Source: an uncultured Clostridium sp. (GTDB lineage: Bacteria > Bacillota > Clostridia > Clostridiales > Clostridiaceae). Taken from it: a stretch of DNA of 64,000 nt. A program made the translations under genes and the position numbers. The DNA lies in assembly GCA_900547475.1 (NCBI GenBank), contig URGW01000009.1:1-64000 (forward strand). The letters are read 5' to 3'. Below, piece by piece: positions 17,816 through 27,027 of the stretch. Each line of letters starts with the position of its first letter. Position 1 is the first letter of the stretch. The notes below the pieces were generated by a model. The model was given only the letters and a program-made list of their open reading frames with translations, made no database searches and was not told the DNA's origin.

Positions 17816-18515
17816 TTTTCATAGCCAACCTTTGTTCTAATTCTCTTTCAGCTTGGGGTTTTTTAATATAAAGTGGTGCAGAGTTCATATCATCAACTTC
17901 GCCAGCTTTAATTTTTTCCATTCCAAGTTCTCCAAGAGAAGAAGCTCTTATAATACTTAAATGGTTTGGAGCAAACTCACAATTATTAACGTTTTTACTT
18001 AAAAACTCTTTATGTTTAAATATTCCATCACCTGTGAATATAACTTTTTCACCTTTTTCATTTAAAATATCTGCAAGTTCAGTTAATTCTAAAGCAGTAC
18101 ATTCAAGTATTTTAACTAATTTACCATTTATGTTTTTATAAAGACCTGTATAAACGCTATCTCTTAATGCATCCATAATTGGGCATATTATTCCATCGAA
18201 TGTAATTAAAGAGTTTGCTAATGCATCTAAACTTGAAATTGAAACATAAGGTTTATTAGAACCCATGCTTAATCCTTTTATAGTTGCCATTCCAATTCTA
18301 AGACCAGTAAATGAACCAGGTCCTTTAGAAACTACAAAACCATCAACTTCACTTATATCAACTTGACAGTCTTTTAATAGCATTTCTATTTTTTCCATTA
18401 ATATAACAGAATGTTCTCTTTTAAAGTTTAAAGTATATTCACCAAGTATAAATTCATCCTTAAGTAAAGCAACTGTAGTTACTAAAGATGAAGAGTCAAC
18501 GCTTAAAACTATCAT
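17799..18515 (-). CDS. tsaB: tRNA threonylcarbamoyladenosine biosynthesis protein TsaB
   Basis: TsaB partners TsaD and TsaE to place the t6A modification on ANN-decoding tRNAs. The 238-residue protein begins MIVLSVDSSSLVTTVALL and carries VDGFVVSKGPGSFTGLRIG near residues 58-76 and the later ISSLDALA, hallmark TsaB features of the ASKHA fold. It lacks the metal ligands of TsaD, as expected for this scaffold subunit. Start and stop overlap its neighbours by 4 and 17 bases, implying translational coupling. Confidence 0.95.
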   Translation of the reverse strand: MIVLSVDSSSLVTTVALLKDEFILGEYTLNFKREHSVILMEKIEMLLKDCQVDISEVDGFVVSKGPGSFTGLRIGMATIKGLSMGSNKPYVSISSLDALANSLITFDGIICPIMDALRDSVYTGLYKNINGKLVKILECTALELTELADILNEKGEKVIFTGDGIFKHKEFLSKNVNNCEFAPNHLSIIRASSLGELGMEKIKAGEVDDMNSAPLYIKKPQAERELEQRLAMKNENRL

Positions 18516-18973
18516 ATTTTTAACTCCTTTATATAATCATATCTTTCTCCATACGGAGTTATAGTAATTTTTCTATAATCTTCGCCTTTTTCTAAATCTT
18601 TTTCTATATAAATATGTAATAAATCTTTTGGAAGTATTTCTTCTATATAGTTTGCCCATTCTATAATTGAAACTGCATCAGAAAAAATGTAATCATCAAA
18701 TCCTATTGCATATATTTCATCAGGATCTGAAACTCTATATACATCAAAATGATTTAATTTTAAACGACCAGAATCATATTCATTTACAATAGTAAAAGTA
18801 GGGCTTGTTATATAATCTGTTATTTCCAGACCTTTAGCAATTCCCTTAGTTATATGAGTTTTGCCAGTACCTAAATCTCCAGTTAAACAAACTATGTCTC
18901 CAGATTTTAATAGTTTACCAAGGGCTATTCCAAGGTTAGTAGTTTCCTCCACGCTATTAACAGAAAAAATCAT
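18512..18973 (-). CDS. tsaE: tRNA threonylcarbamoyladenosine biosynthesis ATPase TsaE
   Basis: TsaE is the small ATPase of the TsaBDE complex. The 153-residue protein has Walker A GDLGTGKTHITKGIAKGL at residues 33-50, the SPTFTIVNEY motif, LNHFDVYR and the DAVSIIEWANY segment, all conserved in this family. It is the first gene of the minus-strand t6A operon; GGGAGG precedes its ATG. The partner tsaD is not in the window. Confidence 0.95.
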   Translation of the reverse strand: MIFSVNSVEETTNLGIALGKLLKSGDIVCLTGDLGTGKTHITKGIAKGLEITDYITSPTFTIVNEYDSGRLKLNHFDVYRVSDPDEIYAIGFDDYIFSDAVSIIEWANYIEEILPKDLLHIYIEKDLEKGEDYRKITITPYGERYDYIKELKI

Positions 18974-19064
18974 GTTAAAATCCTCCCTTTTTTAATTAAC
19001 TATTTTATATTTTATCCAAAAAGTACGAAAAAGAAAAGAATAATAGAAAAATAGTAGAAAAATA

Positions 19065-19093
19065 TTGCTTTTATATTTAACATAATGTATAAT
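19065..19093 (+). promoter_or_regulatory. Promoter of the first tRNA-Trp gene
   Basis: TTGCTT (19065-19070) and TATAAT (19088-19093) are 17 bases apart, 13 bases before the tRNA. Confidence 0.75.
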
Positions 19094-19106
19094 ATATTTT
19101 GTACTT

Positions 19107-19180
19107 AGGGGTATCGTATATCGGTAGTACAGTAGTCTCCAAAACTATTAGGCTAGGTTCGATTCCTAGTACCCCTGCCA
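19107..19180 (+). tRNA. tRNA-Trp (CCA anticodon), copy 1
   Basis: Acceptor AGGGGTA pairs with TACCCCT, with discriminator G and encoded CCA. The anticodon loop CTCCAAA presents CCA, reading UGG. D arm GTATATCGGTAGTAC and T arm CTAGGTTCGATTCCTAG are intact. It is identical over all 74 bases to the copy at 21610-21683. Confidence 0.96.
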
Positions 19181-19181
19181 A

Positions 19182-19215
19182 AAAAGCTAGTAAGATTTTC
19201 TTGCTAGCTTTTTTT
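19182..19215 (+). terminator. Terminator of tRNA-Trp copy 1
   Basis: AAAGCTAGTAAG pairs with CTTGCTAGCTTT (one G-U pair), then a long T-run. Confidence 0.9.
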
Positions 19216-19324
19216 ATAAAATTTTTTACATAAAAATTTTATAAAAAGAACAAATGTTTGAATAAGTTAGATTATAAAGTTAATAATTAAAAAAGAAAAT
19301 ACTTTGAAGTAGTAAGGAGAATTT

Positions 19325-21523
19325 ATGGATAAGGCATTAGATATTTTAAAACAATATTATGGATATAGTTCATTTAGAGAAGGTCAAGAAGAAATAATAA
19401 AAGAAATACTGAATGGAAATGATGTTTTAACTATTATGCCGACAGGTGGGGGTAAATCAATTTGCTACCAAGTACCTGCAATATTATTAGATGGTATAAC
19501 AATAGTTATATCACCATTAATATCTCTTATGAAAGATCAGGTAGATAATATAAACAATTTAGGGATTAAGTCTGCTTATATTAATTCATCATTAAGTAAT
19601 ATAGAAATAAATAATATTTTAGATGAAGCTGCAAAAAATGAAATAAAGATATTATACGTTGCTCCTGAAAGATTAGAATCTCAAGCTTTTTTAGAACTTA
19701 TAGCTAGCATTAATGTTTCAATGGTTGCGATAGATGAGGCGCATTGTGTGTCACAATGGGGTCATGATTTTAGAAGTAGCTATAGAAGAATTAGTAGAGT
19801 AATTTCATTATTAAGAAATAGACCAATAGTTACAGCCTTTACAGCAACAGCTACAGATGAAGTTAGAGAAGATATAATAAATTTACTTGAATTGAATAAC
19901 CCTAAAATATTTATATCTGGATTTGATAGAAAGAATCTTAAGATAATAATAGAAAAAGGAGTAAATAAGAAAAATTACATTTTAGATTATATAAATAATA
20001 ATAGAAATGAATCAGGAATAATATATTGTTCAACTAGGAAAGAAGTGGATAGCCTTTATGATTTATTAATTTCTAGGGGTCTTAAAGTAGAAAAATATCA
20101 TGCAGGGCTCAATGATGAATATAGAAAAGAAGCTCAAGAAAATTTTATATATGATAAATGTAATATAATAATTGCTACTAATGCCTTTGGGATGGGAATA
20201 GATAAACCAAATGTTAGATATGTAATACATTATAATATGCCTAAAAATATTGAAGGGTATTATCAAGAAATAGGGAGAGCAGGTAGAGATGGTGAAGAAA
20301 GTGAATGTATAATGCTGTTTTCGCCAGGAGATGTTCAAACACAAAAATATATTATAGATACTGCTACAGAAAGTAGTATAAGAAAAGAAAGTGAGATTTC
20401 AAAGCTACAAACTATGATAAATCTTGTATATACTCAGCACTGTTATAGAAAATTTATATTAAATTATTTTGGTGAACAATATGATGAAAAGTGTAATAAC
20501 TGTAGTAATTGTGAGGCAACAGGAGAATTAGTAGATAAAAGTGTTGATGCTCAAAAGGTTATTTCATGTGTTTATAGAATGAATCAAAGATTTGGAATTG
20601 GAATGGTGGTAGATGTACTTAGAGGTTCTAAGAATAAGAAAGTATATGAATTAGGATTTGATGAATTATCAACTTATGGAATAGTAAAAAATTATACTAA
20701 GGATGCATTAACAGAATTTATTAATATGTTAATTTCACATGGATATTTGAATTATAAAGGAGAGTATCCAGTTTTAACATTAAATAAGCAATCTATGGAG
20801 ATTATAAAGGGACAAAGACAAGTATTTGTTAAAGAACAAGCAGTTAAGAAGATTAAAGTAGAAGAAAATGAGTTATTTACTATATTAAAAGAGTTAAGAA
20901 TGGATATTTCTAGAGAAGAAAAAATACCTCCATACATGGTGTTTGGTGATTCTACATTAAAGGAACTTAGTAATAGAATGCCAGTAACAGATGAGCAGTT
21001 CCTAGATATAAGTGGAGTTGGTAATTCTAAGCTTAATAAATATGGTGAAAAGTTTATGGAAAAAATTAAAGCTTATATTGCTGAGAATAATATTGAGGTA
21101 ACATGGAGCTTTATTAGTAAAAGAAATAATAATATATCATTTGATGAAGTTTTGGATAAAGAAGAAGGAAATAAGAAAAAAGAAAAAAATAATAATGAAG
21201 AAAAGAAAAAATCATATGAAATAACTATGGATTTTGTTAAAGCTGGTAGTTCAATAAAAGAAATTGTTAAAGAAAGAGAATTAACCTTAGTTACTGTAAT
21301 GAATCATATTCAACAATATATTACTGAAGGAAATAAAGTAGATTTTATAATACCTTTAGATGAGTTTTTTAATGATGATGAAGAAAAAATAGTTTTGGAT
21401 GCTATAGATAAGGTTGGATATAATAAATTAAAAAATATAAAAGAAATAGTTCCTCAAGAAATAACATACGATTCAATAAGAGCTATAGTTTTGAAGAAAG
21501 TTATTAACGAAGTTAATATATAA
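19325..21523 (+). CDS. recQ: RecQ-family ATP-dependent DNA helicase
   Basis: RecQ unwinds DNA 3'-5' in recombination and fork repair. The 732-residue protein has Walker A MPTGGGKSICYQVPA near residues 40-54, DEAHCVSQWGHDFR, TAFTATAT, the second RecA half with NAFGMGIDKPNVRYVIHYNMP and EIGRAGRDG, a zinc site CNNCSNC near 388-394, a winged helix, an HRDC-like segment (DISGVGNSKLNKYGEKF), and a C-terminal helix-turn-helix after a lysine-rich linker (residues 617-632). AAGGAG precedes the ATG. It is flanked on both sides by identical tRNA-Trp genes. Confidence 0.95.
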   Translation: MDKALDILKQYYGYSSFREGQEEIIKEILNGNDVLTIMPTGGGKSICYQVPAILLDGITIVISPLISLMKDQVDNINNLGIKSAYINSSLSNIEINNILDEAAKNEIKILYVAPERLESQAFLELIASINVSMVAIDEAHCVSQWGHDFRSSYRRISRVISLLRNRPIVTAFTATATDEVREDIINLLELNNPKIFISGFDRKNLKIIIEKGVNKKNYILDYINNNRNESGIIYCSTRKEVDSLYDLLISRGLKVEKYHAGLNDEYRKEAQENFIYDKCNIIIATNAFGMGIDKPNVRYVIHYNMPKNIEGYYQEIGRAGRDGEESECIMLFSPGDVQTQKYIIDTATESSIRKESEISKLQTMINLVYTQHCYRKFILNYFGEQYDEKCNNCSNCEATGELVDKSVDAQKVISCVYRMNQRFGIGMVVDVLRGSKNKKVYELGFDELSTYGIVKNYTKDALTEFINMLISHGYLNYKGEYPVLTLNKQSMEIIKGQRQVFVKEQAVKKIKVEENELFTILKELRMDISREEKIPPYMVFGDSTLKELSNRMPVTDEQFLDISGVGNSKLNKYGEKFMEKIKAYIAENNIEVTWSFISKRNNNISFDEVLDKEEGNKKKEKNNNEEKKKSYEITMDFVKAGSSIKEIVKERELTLVTVMNHIQQYITEGNKVDFIIPLDEFFNDDEEKIVLDAIDKVGYNKLKNIKEIVPQEITYDSIRAIVLKKVINEVNI

Positions 21524-21567
21524 GATATAGTTTTATAAGAAGATTCAAGTATAAATAAATATTTTAG

Positions 21568-21597
21568 TTGACAATAGTTATATTAACATGGTATAAT
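21568..21597 (+). promoter_or_regulatory. Promoter of the second tRNA-Trp gene
   Basis: TTGACA (21568-21573) and TATAAT (21592-21597) are 18 bases apart, 12 bases before the tRNA. It differs in sequence from the promoter of copy 1. Confidence 0.75.
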
Positions 21598-21609
21598 AAC
21601 CATTGTTAA

Positions 21610-21683
21610 AGGGGTATCGTATATCGGTAGTACAGTAGTCTCCAAAACTATTAGGCTAGGTTCGATTCCTAGTACCCCTGCCA
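21610..21683 (+). tRNA. tRNA-Trp (CCA anticodon), copy 2
   Basis: All 74 bases match copy 1 at 19107-19180, including the encoded CCA. It has its own promoter and terminator, so both copies look functional. Confidence 0.96.
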
Positions 21684-21684
21684 A

Positions 21685-21716
21685 AAGACTTAGCAATTTT
21701 GCTAAGTCTTTTTTTA
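21685..21716 (+). terminator. Terminator of tRNA-Trp copy 2
   Basis: AAAGACTTAGC pairs with GCTAAGTCTTT across an AATTTT loop, then T-run. The sequence is unrelated to the terminator of copy 1. Confidence 0.9.
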
Positions 21717-21776
21717 TATCAACATAAAAAGGGGTATAATATAAATATTTGAAGTTTTAGGGAAGGGGGAGAATAT

Positions 21777-24700
21777 ATGATAGGTAAATTTAAAAAGTTT
21801 ATAGTTATAATAATTATGATAATTATAACTAATGAAAATTTAGTGTTTGCAGATGGTAATATAAGTAATAATGGTGGAATTAATTTTAAAAGAATTACAA
21901 TTGAGGATGGATTATCACAGACAACTGTAGAATATATATATCAGGATTCTGATGGATATATGTGGTTTGGAACAGATAATGGTTTAAATAAATATGATGG
22001 AACTAACTTTGAAGTATATAAGTATAAGGGAGAAGATGAAAATAGTATATCAGGAGATATTATAGTATCTATTATTGAAGATAGTAATGGATACTTATGG
22101 ATTGGAACAACTACAGGGTTAAATAAGTTGAATAGAAAAACAGGAAAAATTAAAAGGTATCTAGCTGATGGAAGTAACGGAAGTATATCTGATGGAAATA
22201 TATGTGAAATATTTATAGATTCAAAAGATAGAATGTGGGTAGCAACAAATCAGGGGGTAAATTTATATGATAATAGTAGTGATAGTTTTACGAGAGTTCT
22301 TTATTCAGATGAGTATGATGTGTTAACTAGTCAATCTATATATAGCATTGTAGAAGATGAGGAGAATATATATTGGATTGCAACTGATAAGGGCTTAAAT
22401 AAGTATTATGAAAATACTGGACAAGTAGTTAAATATACAAGTAATGATGAAAAAAAATTAATAAGTAATAATTCTATATTTGATTTGTATATGGATAAGA
22501 ATAATATATTATGGGTATCAACAAGTGGTGGCGGATTAAATAGAATAAATACTAAAACAGAAGAAAGTACAGCATTTAGGAATGATGAAAATGATAAAAA
22601 TTCCATTCCTTCAAATTATGTAAGAAGTGTTTTGAGGGATTCTAATGATGATCTTTGGATTTGCACAGATAATGGTTTGGGTAAGCTTAATGAAAAAACA
22701 AATGAATTTACTGTATATAATTCAAAGATTTATGATACAAATACATTAGTAAATGATAGAGTTATAAGTATATATGAGTCAAAATTAGGAACTATATGGA
22801 TAGGAACATATGATGGTTTGTGTTTGTTTAATCTTAATAATATATTTACTACATATAAAAATGATCCATTTAATAATAATACTTTAAAGAGTAGTATGAT
22901 AATGGGAGTTTATAAAGATAATGATGGTTATATATGGGTTGGTTCTAATGATGAAGGAGTAAATATAATTGATAGAAGCAAAGATAAAGTATATAGACTA
23001 GATAAAGAGGGAGAACTTAATAGTCTATTAACATCTACAGATATAACTGTTATAAATGGTTATGATAACAAGATATTTATAGGAACTAATAATGGTATAA
23101 ATATTATTGATAAAGATAAAAATGAAGTAATAAAATACTTAGAAAGTGATAATGATTTTGATAGCAATAAAAGTAAGATAAGAGAAATATACATTGATAA
23201 TGATAAGTTAGTATGGATAGGAACTAGAGATGGACTATATACCATAGATGAGAATTATAAATTAAGTAATTTAAATGATTTACTTGAAGATAACAATATT
23301 AATGATAGATTAATTTCAAGTGTATATGAAGATAATGAGGGTGAAATTTGGATTGGATTAAGTATTGATGGAGGAGTAGTAAGATATAATAAAGAGACTG
23401 GAAAAGTAATAAACTATACAAGTGATGATAAAAATAGATTGTCATATAATTCAGTAAAAGATATTAATGGAGATTCTTCAGGAAATATATGGATAGCGAC
23501 TAATTATGGATTAAATAAATTTAATAAAAGTGAAAATAAATTTACACAATACACAGAAGAAGCAGGATTAGCAAATAACTTTATATATGGAATATTATTT
23601 GATGAAGAAGATAATCCATGGGTTAGTACTAACAATGGACTATCCAAATATGATATTAATAAAGACAAGTTTATAAATTTTAGCGTAAATGATGGATTAC
23701 AAGGAAATGAGTTTAATGGATATTCATATTTTAAGGCTAGTGATGGAGAAATGTTCTTTGGTGGCATTAATGGATTGAATAGTTTTTATCCCAATGATTA
23801 TAAAGAAAGAGGGGTAAGGGAGAAGGTTAATATTAGTAAGGTACAAATTAATGGTGAAAGTATTAATTTTGATAATGTGATTGAACTTGGAAGAGGAAAT
23901 AATAGTATACAGATACAATATTTTTTAGCTGATTATAGAAATATTTCAAAGATAAAGTATTACTACAAGATGGAAGGCATAGATGAGGAGTGGATATCTT
24001 CTGAAAATAGAAATTATGTAAGCTATAACAATTTATTTGCAGGAGAGTATGAATTTTTAGTTGTAGCAAGAAATTCTTATGGAGATATATGCGAAGAAGT
24101 ACAAAGTATAAAAATAATTAAGGATCCCCCTATATTTATGAGTAAAATAGCGTTTATTATATATTCAGTTGTTATATCTTTTATATTATATAGAAGATGG
24201 AATAGGGTAAAAATATTAAATAAGCTAGTTGAACAAAGAACAAAACAGCTTAATAATAAATTAATTGAAAATAAAATTTTATATGAGCAATTAATTAATC
24301 ATGAAAAGAGGAAAAATAATTATTTTATAAATTTATCTCATGAATTGAGAACACCACTTAATGTTATTTTATCTATAGAGCAATTAATAACAGAATTAAA
24401 TAAAAAAGATAATTATATTGATGAGAAAAAGTTAAATCACTATATGGATGTTTTAAGAGGAAACTCTAAGAGATTATTAAAATTAATAAATGATATTATA
24501 GATACTTCTAAAATCGAAGCAGGTATGTATAAATTAGATATAAGAGATAATGATATTGTTTATTTAGTGGAGGAATTAGCACTATCAATGAAGGATTTTA
24601 TTGAAAGTAAAGGTATTGAATTAATTATAGATCCGGAAATGGAAGAGAAAATAATTGAATGTGATAGTGGAGAAATTGAGAAATGCATAGTTAATATATT

Positions 24701-25004
24701 AGGGAATGCTGCTAAATTTACTAAAGCTGGAGGGAAAATAAAGGTAACAATTAATGAAGAAAATAAATTTGTTAATATAAAAATAAAAGATAATGGTATC
24801 GGAATAGATAAAAAGGATATGAAATCCATATTTGATAGATTTGGACAAGTTTATAATAAAAAAACAGAGGAGTTTGGGGGAAGTGGAATTGGATTGACTT
24901 TAACCAAGCAAATAATAGAGTTACATAATGGAGAACTACTTGTAAATAGTGAGCTGGGGAAAGGTAGTGAATTTACCATTAAATTACCGGAAAAACAACC
25001 TTAG
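21777..25004 (+). CDS. Beta-propeller sensor histidine kinase
   Basis: The 1075-residue protein opens with a signal peptide or anchor (residues 8-25) and then has more than ten propeller repeats of the form DSNGYLWIGTTTGLNKLN, spanning roughly residues 35-690. A Y_Y_Y domain follows (about 705-782), one membrane helix (about 788-807), a HisKA domain with phosphoacceptor His855 in NLSHELRTPLN, and an ATPase domain with DNGIGIDKK and GGSGIGLTLTKQII. This layout matches one-component-style sensors of extracellular glycans in other phyla, but no receiver or DNA-binding domain is fused and no response regulator gene is adjacent. The ligand is unknown. Confidence 0.93.
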   Translation: MIGKFKKFIVIIIMIIITNENLVFADGNISNNGGINFKRITIEDGLSQTTVEYIYQDSDGYMWFGTDNGLNKYDGTNFEVYKYKGEDENSISGDIIVSIIEDSNGYLWIGTTTGLNKLNRKTGKIKRYLADGSNGSISDGNICEIFIDSKDRMWVATNQGVNLYDNSSDSFTRVLYSDEYDVLTSQSIYSIVEDEENIYWIATDKGLNKYYENTGQVVKYTSNDEKKLISNNSIFDLYMDKNNILWVSTSGGGLNRINTKTEESTAFRNDENDKNSIPSNYVRSVLRDSNDDLWICTDNGLGKLNEKTNEFTVYNSKIYDTNTLVNDRVISIYESKLGTIWIGTYDGLCLFNLNNIFTTYKNDPFNNNTLKSSMIMGVYKDNDGYIWVGSNDEGVNIIDRSKDKVYRLDKEGELNSLLTSTDITVINGYDNKIFIGTNNGINIIDKDKNEVIKYLESDNDFDSNKSKIREIYIDNDKLVWIGTRDGLYTIDENYKLSNLNDLLEDNNINDRLISSVYEDNEGEIWIGLSIDGGVVRYNKETGKVINYTSDDKNRLSYNSVKDINGDSSGNIWIATNYGLNKFNKSENKFTQYTEEAGLANNFIYGILFDEEDNPWVSTNNGLSKYDINKDKFINFSVNDGLQGNEFNGYSYFKASDGEMFFGGINGLNSFYPNDYKERGVREKVNISKVQINGESINFDNVIELGRGNNSIQIQYFLADYRNISKIKYYYKMEGIDEEWISSENRNYVSYNNLFAGEYEFLVVARNSYGDICEEVQSIKIIKDPPIFMSKIAFIIYSVVISFILYRRWNRVKILNKLVEQRTKQLNNKLIENKILYEQLINHEKRKNNYFINLSHELRTPLNVILSIEQLITELNKKDNYIDEKKLNHYMDVLRGNSKRLLKLINDIIDTSKIEAGMYKLDIRDNDIVYLVEELALSMKDFIESKGIELIIDPEMEEKIIECDSGEIEKCIVNILGNAAKFTKAGGKIKVTINEENKFVNIKIKDNGIGIDKKDMKSIFDRFGQVYNKKTEEFGGSGIGLTLTKQIIELHNGELLVNSELGKGSEFTIKLPEKQP

Positions 25005-25031
25005 TTTAAGAACTATAAAAAACTCATTTAA

Positions 25032-25061
25032 TTGACAAAAAAATATTTGTAATGTTAAAAT
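25032..25061 (+). promoter_or_regulatory. Putative promoter ahead of the BglG-type antiterminator gene
   Basis: TTGACA (25032-25037) and TAAAAT (25056-25061) are 18 bases apart. An mRNA from here would begin at or just inside the hairpin at 25066-25103. Confidence 0.5.
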
Positions 25062-25065
25062 TATA

Positions 25066-25108
25066 ATATTCCTAAATTAAGAATAATCTTAATTTAGGAA
25101 TATCTTTT
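25066..25108 (+). terminator. Strong hairpin with T-run between the kinase and antiterminator genes
   Basis: A perfect 16-base stem (25066-25081 with 25088-25103) over a six-base loop is followed by CTTTTTA. It probably terminates the kinase transcript. Because a promoter lies just upstream, it could also attenuate the antiterminator gene; I see no clear RAT sequence overlapping it. Confidence 0.8.
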
Positions 25109-25134
25109 TAGTACCATAAGTAAGGAGTAAATGT

Positions 25135-25983
25135 ATGATAGTTGAAAAAGTTTTAAATAATAATGTAGTTGTTTCAATAGATCCTACGACTAGAAAAGAA
25201 GTAATTCTTATGGGAAGTGGTATAGCATTTAATAAAAAGCCTGGGCAATTAATTGATACTAAAAAAATAGAAAAAACATTTATAGTAGATGATGAAAACT
25301 TAGGAAATAAAATAAAAAAGTTAATTAATCAAATACCAGATGGTATATTTGAATTAACAGATGAAATAATAAATCATGCAATAGTTGAATTAAATGTTGA
25401 ATTAGATAAGCAAGTTTATGTTTCACTAGCAGATCATATAGCTTTTGCTGTAAAAAGATTTAAAAATGGTATTACTATAAAAAATGAATTATTAAATGAA
25501 ATAAGAAGAGTACATAGAAATGAGTTTAGAGTTGCGTTATGGGCTGTTGATTACATAAATAAAAAGTTAGATATTCAACTTCCAGAAGATGAAGCAGGAT
25601 TTATAGCTTTACATTTTGTAAATGCTAGTTATAAAGAAACTACAATGAAATCAGTAGAATCAACTAAGATAATAAAAGATGTATTAAATATTATTAAGTA
25701 TTATTTTACTATAGAGCTAGATGAAGATGATTTAAATTATGATAGATTATTAACTCATCTAAAGTATTTTGCAAAACGTATTGTTAATAATAATCAACAT
25801 AGTAGTAATGATTCTAGTTTTTTGAAAGTTATATCATCAACATATTCCGAGGCATATGGATGTGCAATAAAGATAGGGGAATATATATTAATGCATAATA
25901 ATTATGAAGTTAATGATGATGAGCTTGTATATCTAACAATGCATATACAAAGAGTTATATCTGTAGCAAGAGAAAAGAAATAA
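25135..25983 (+). CDS. BglG/LicT-family transcription antiterminator
   Basis: These proteins bind a RAT hairpin in nascent mRNA and prevent termination, controlled by PTS phosphorylation. The 282-residue product has the N-terminal RNA-binding domain (MIVEKVLNNNVVVSID ... GSGIAFNKKPGQLID), then two PRD domains: PRD1 with SLADHIAFAVKRF and EAGFIALHFVNA, and PRD2 with LLTHLKYFAKRI and DELVYLTMHIQRV. The conserved PRD histidines are present. No PTS permease or glycosidase gene is beside it, so its target lies elsewhere. Whether it is closer to LicT or GlcT I cannot tell. Confidence 0.92.
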   Translation: MIVEKVLNNNVVVSIDPTTRKEVILMGSGIAFNKKPGQLIDTKKIEKTFIVDDENLGNKIKKLINQIPDGIFELTDEIINHAIVELNVELDKQVYVSLADHIAFAVKRFKNGITIKNELLNEIRRVHRNEFRVALWAVDYINKKLDIQLPEDEAGFIALHFVNASYKETTMKSVESTKIIKDVLNIIKYYFTIELDEDDLNYDRLLTHLKYFAKRIVNNNQHSSNDSSFLKVISSTYSEAYGCAIKIGEYILMHNNYEVNDDELVYLTMHIQRVISVAREKK

Positions 25984-26000
25984 AATTTATAAAGTAAAAA

Positions 26001-26038
26001 AACCCTAAGCTAAAACAAATTTCTTAGGGTTCTATTTT
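26001..26038. terminator. Bidirectional terminator between the antiterminator and phytase-like genes
   Basis: AACCCTAAG (26001-26009) pairs with CTTAGGGTT (26023-26031), flanked by A and T runs. The two genes converge on it. Confidence 0.85.
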
Positions 26039-26883
26039 TAAGATTCTTTAATCCATTCTGAATAAGGTTTATTATAATTATTAGATTTATTTTTTGAAAC
26101 ATAATTATAAAAGTCTTCTAAAAATTCAAATTGAACTTTATTATCATGAAGATTAATGCCACCAACATTATATTGATATGATGTTATTTGATCTAATGAT
26201 AAATTAGTATTATTCATTAAAATTTGATACATTGACATAAAAGTAGTTGTTCTACCTTCACCAGCATCACAATGAAAATGAAGATGTAAATCAGAAGGTT
26301 TTGTTTTAACAAATTCCACAAATTGATCAACAATTTCAGCTGTAGGAGCACCATTATCTCTTACTGCATATCTTTTATACTCCATGCCAGCTTTATTAAC
26401 TACAGAAGATTCATTACTAACAAAATCTACAGTTACTTCTTTAAAAGGTATGCCTGTTTTTCTATAAATGTTTAAATTTTCATTAAGCTTTATTTTAGAT
26501 AAAAGTGCATCTTCTGTTTTGATTGTTTGTTCTGTAGTGAAACCATTATTTAAGTCTTTAGTAGGATTGAAAAAGCTTATAGCATAATTATTAACTAATC
26601 CGTGAGATTCTTGCCTTAAATCTACAATACAAATATTGGGCTTATTTATAGTATCTTTCAAATTGTTTGCTTGTTCAGATGTAAATTGAGCACTACCAGA
26701 AATATTTAAAGTAGGTATATCTCTAAATCTATCTGGCAAGCCAGTAATTGAATCACTATCTCTAACTATTAAAGTTTCATTTTTTTTGTTAGATAAGACA
26801 TCTAATGGAGAAGCAGATATTAAATTGATGCTTAAAGTTATAAATGAAATGCAAATAAACATTTTCCAAATAAATTTCTTCAT
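26038..26883 (-). CDS. Secreted PTP-like phytase / cysteine phosphatase
   Basis: The 281-residue protein has a signal peptide (about residues 1-25) and the cysteine-phosphatase P-loop HCDAGEGR at residues 204-211 (Cys205, Arg211), followed by TTTFM. A preceding RDNGAP loop offers the general acid Asp. The P-loop form HCxAGxGR and overall length match PTP-like inositol polyphosphatases (Selenomonas type) and related virulence phosphatases, rather than protein tyrosine phosphatases. An ATG lies 15 bases upstream, but GGAGG at 26892-26896 fits only the shorter form MKKFIWKMF. Phytate as substrate is inferred from family. Confidence 0.8.
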   Translation of the reverse strand: MKKFIWKMFICISFITLSINLISASPLDVLSNKKNETLIVRDSDSITGLPDRFRDIPTLNISGSAQFTSEQANNLKDTINKPNICIVDLRQESHGLVNNYAISFFNPTKDLNNGFTTEQTIKTEDALLSKIKLNENLNIYRKTGIPFKEVTVDFVSNESSVVNKAGMEYKRYAVRDNGAPTAEIVDQFVEFVKTKPSDLHLHFHCDAGEGRTTTFMSMYQILMNNTNLSLDQITSYQYNVGGINLHDNKVQFEFLEDFYNYVSKNKSNNYNKPYSEWIKES

Positions 26884-27027
26884 AATTAAAACCTCCACAT
26901 TTTATTTATTTTACTAATATATTTTGTATTAAATGATAAATTTATTCTAGATATTAAAAACGCTATTTATATTTATTAACTTAATATGGTAAAAATATTA
27001 ATATAATATTTAATTAGGAGAGATATA

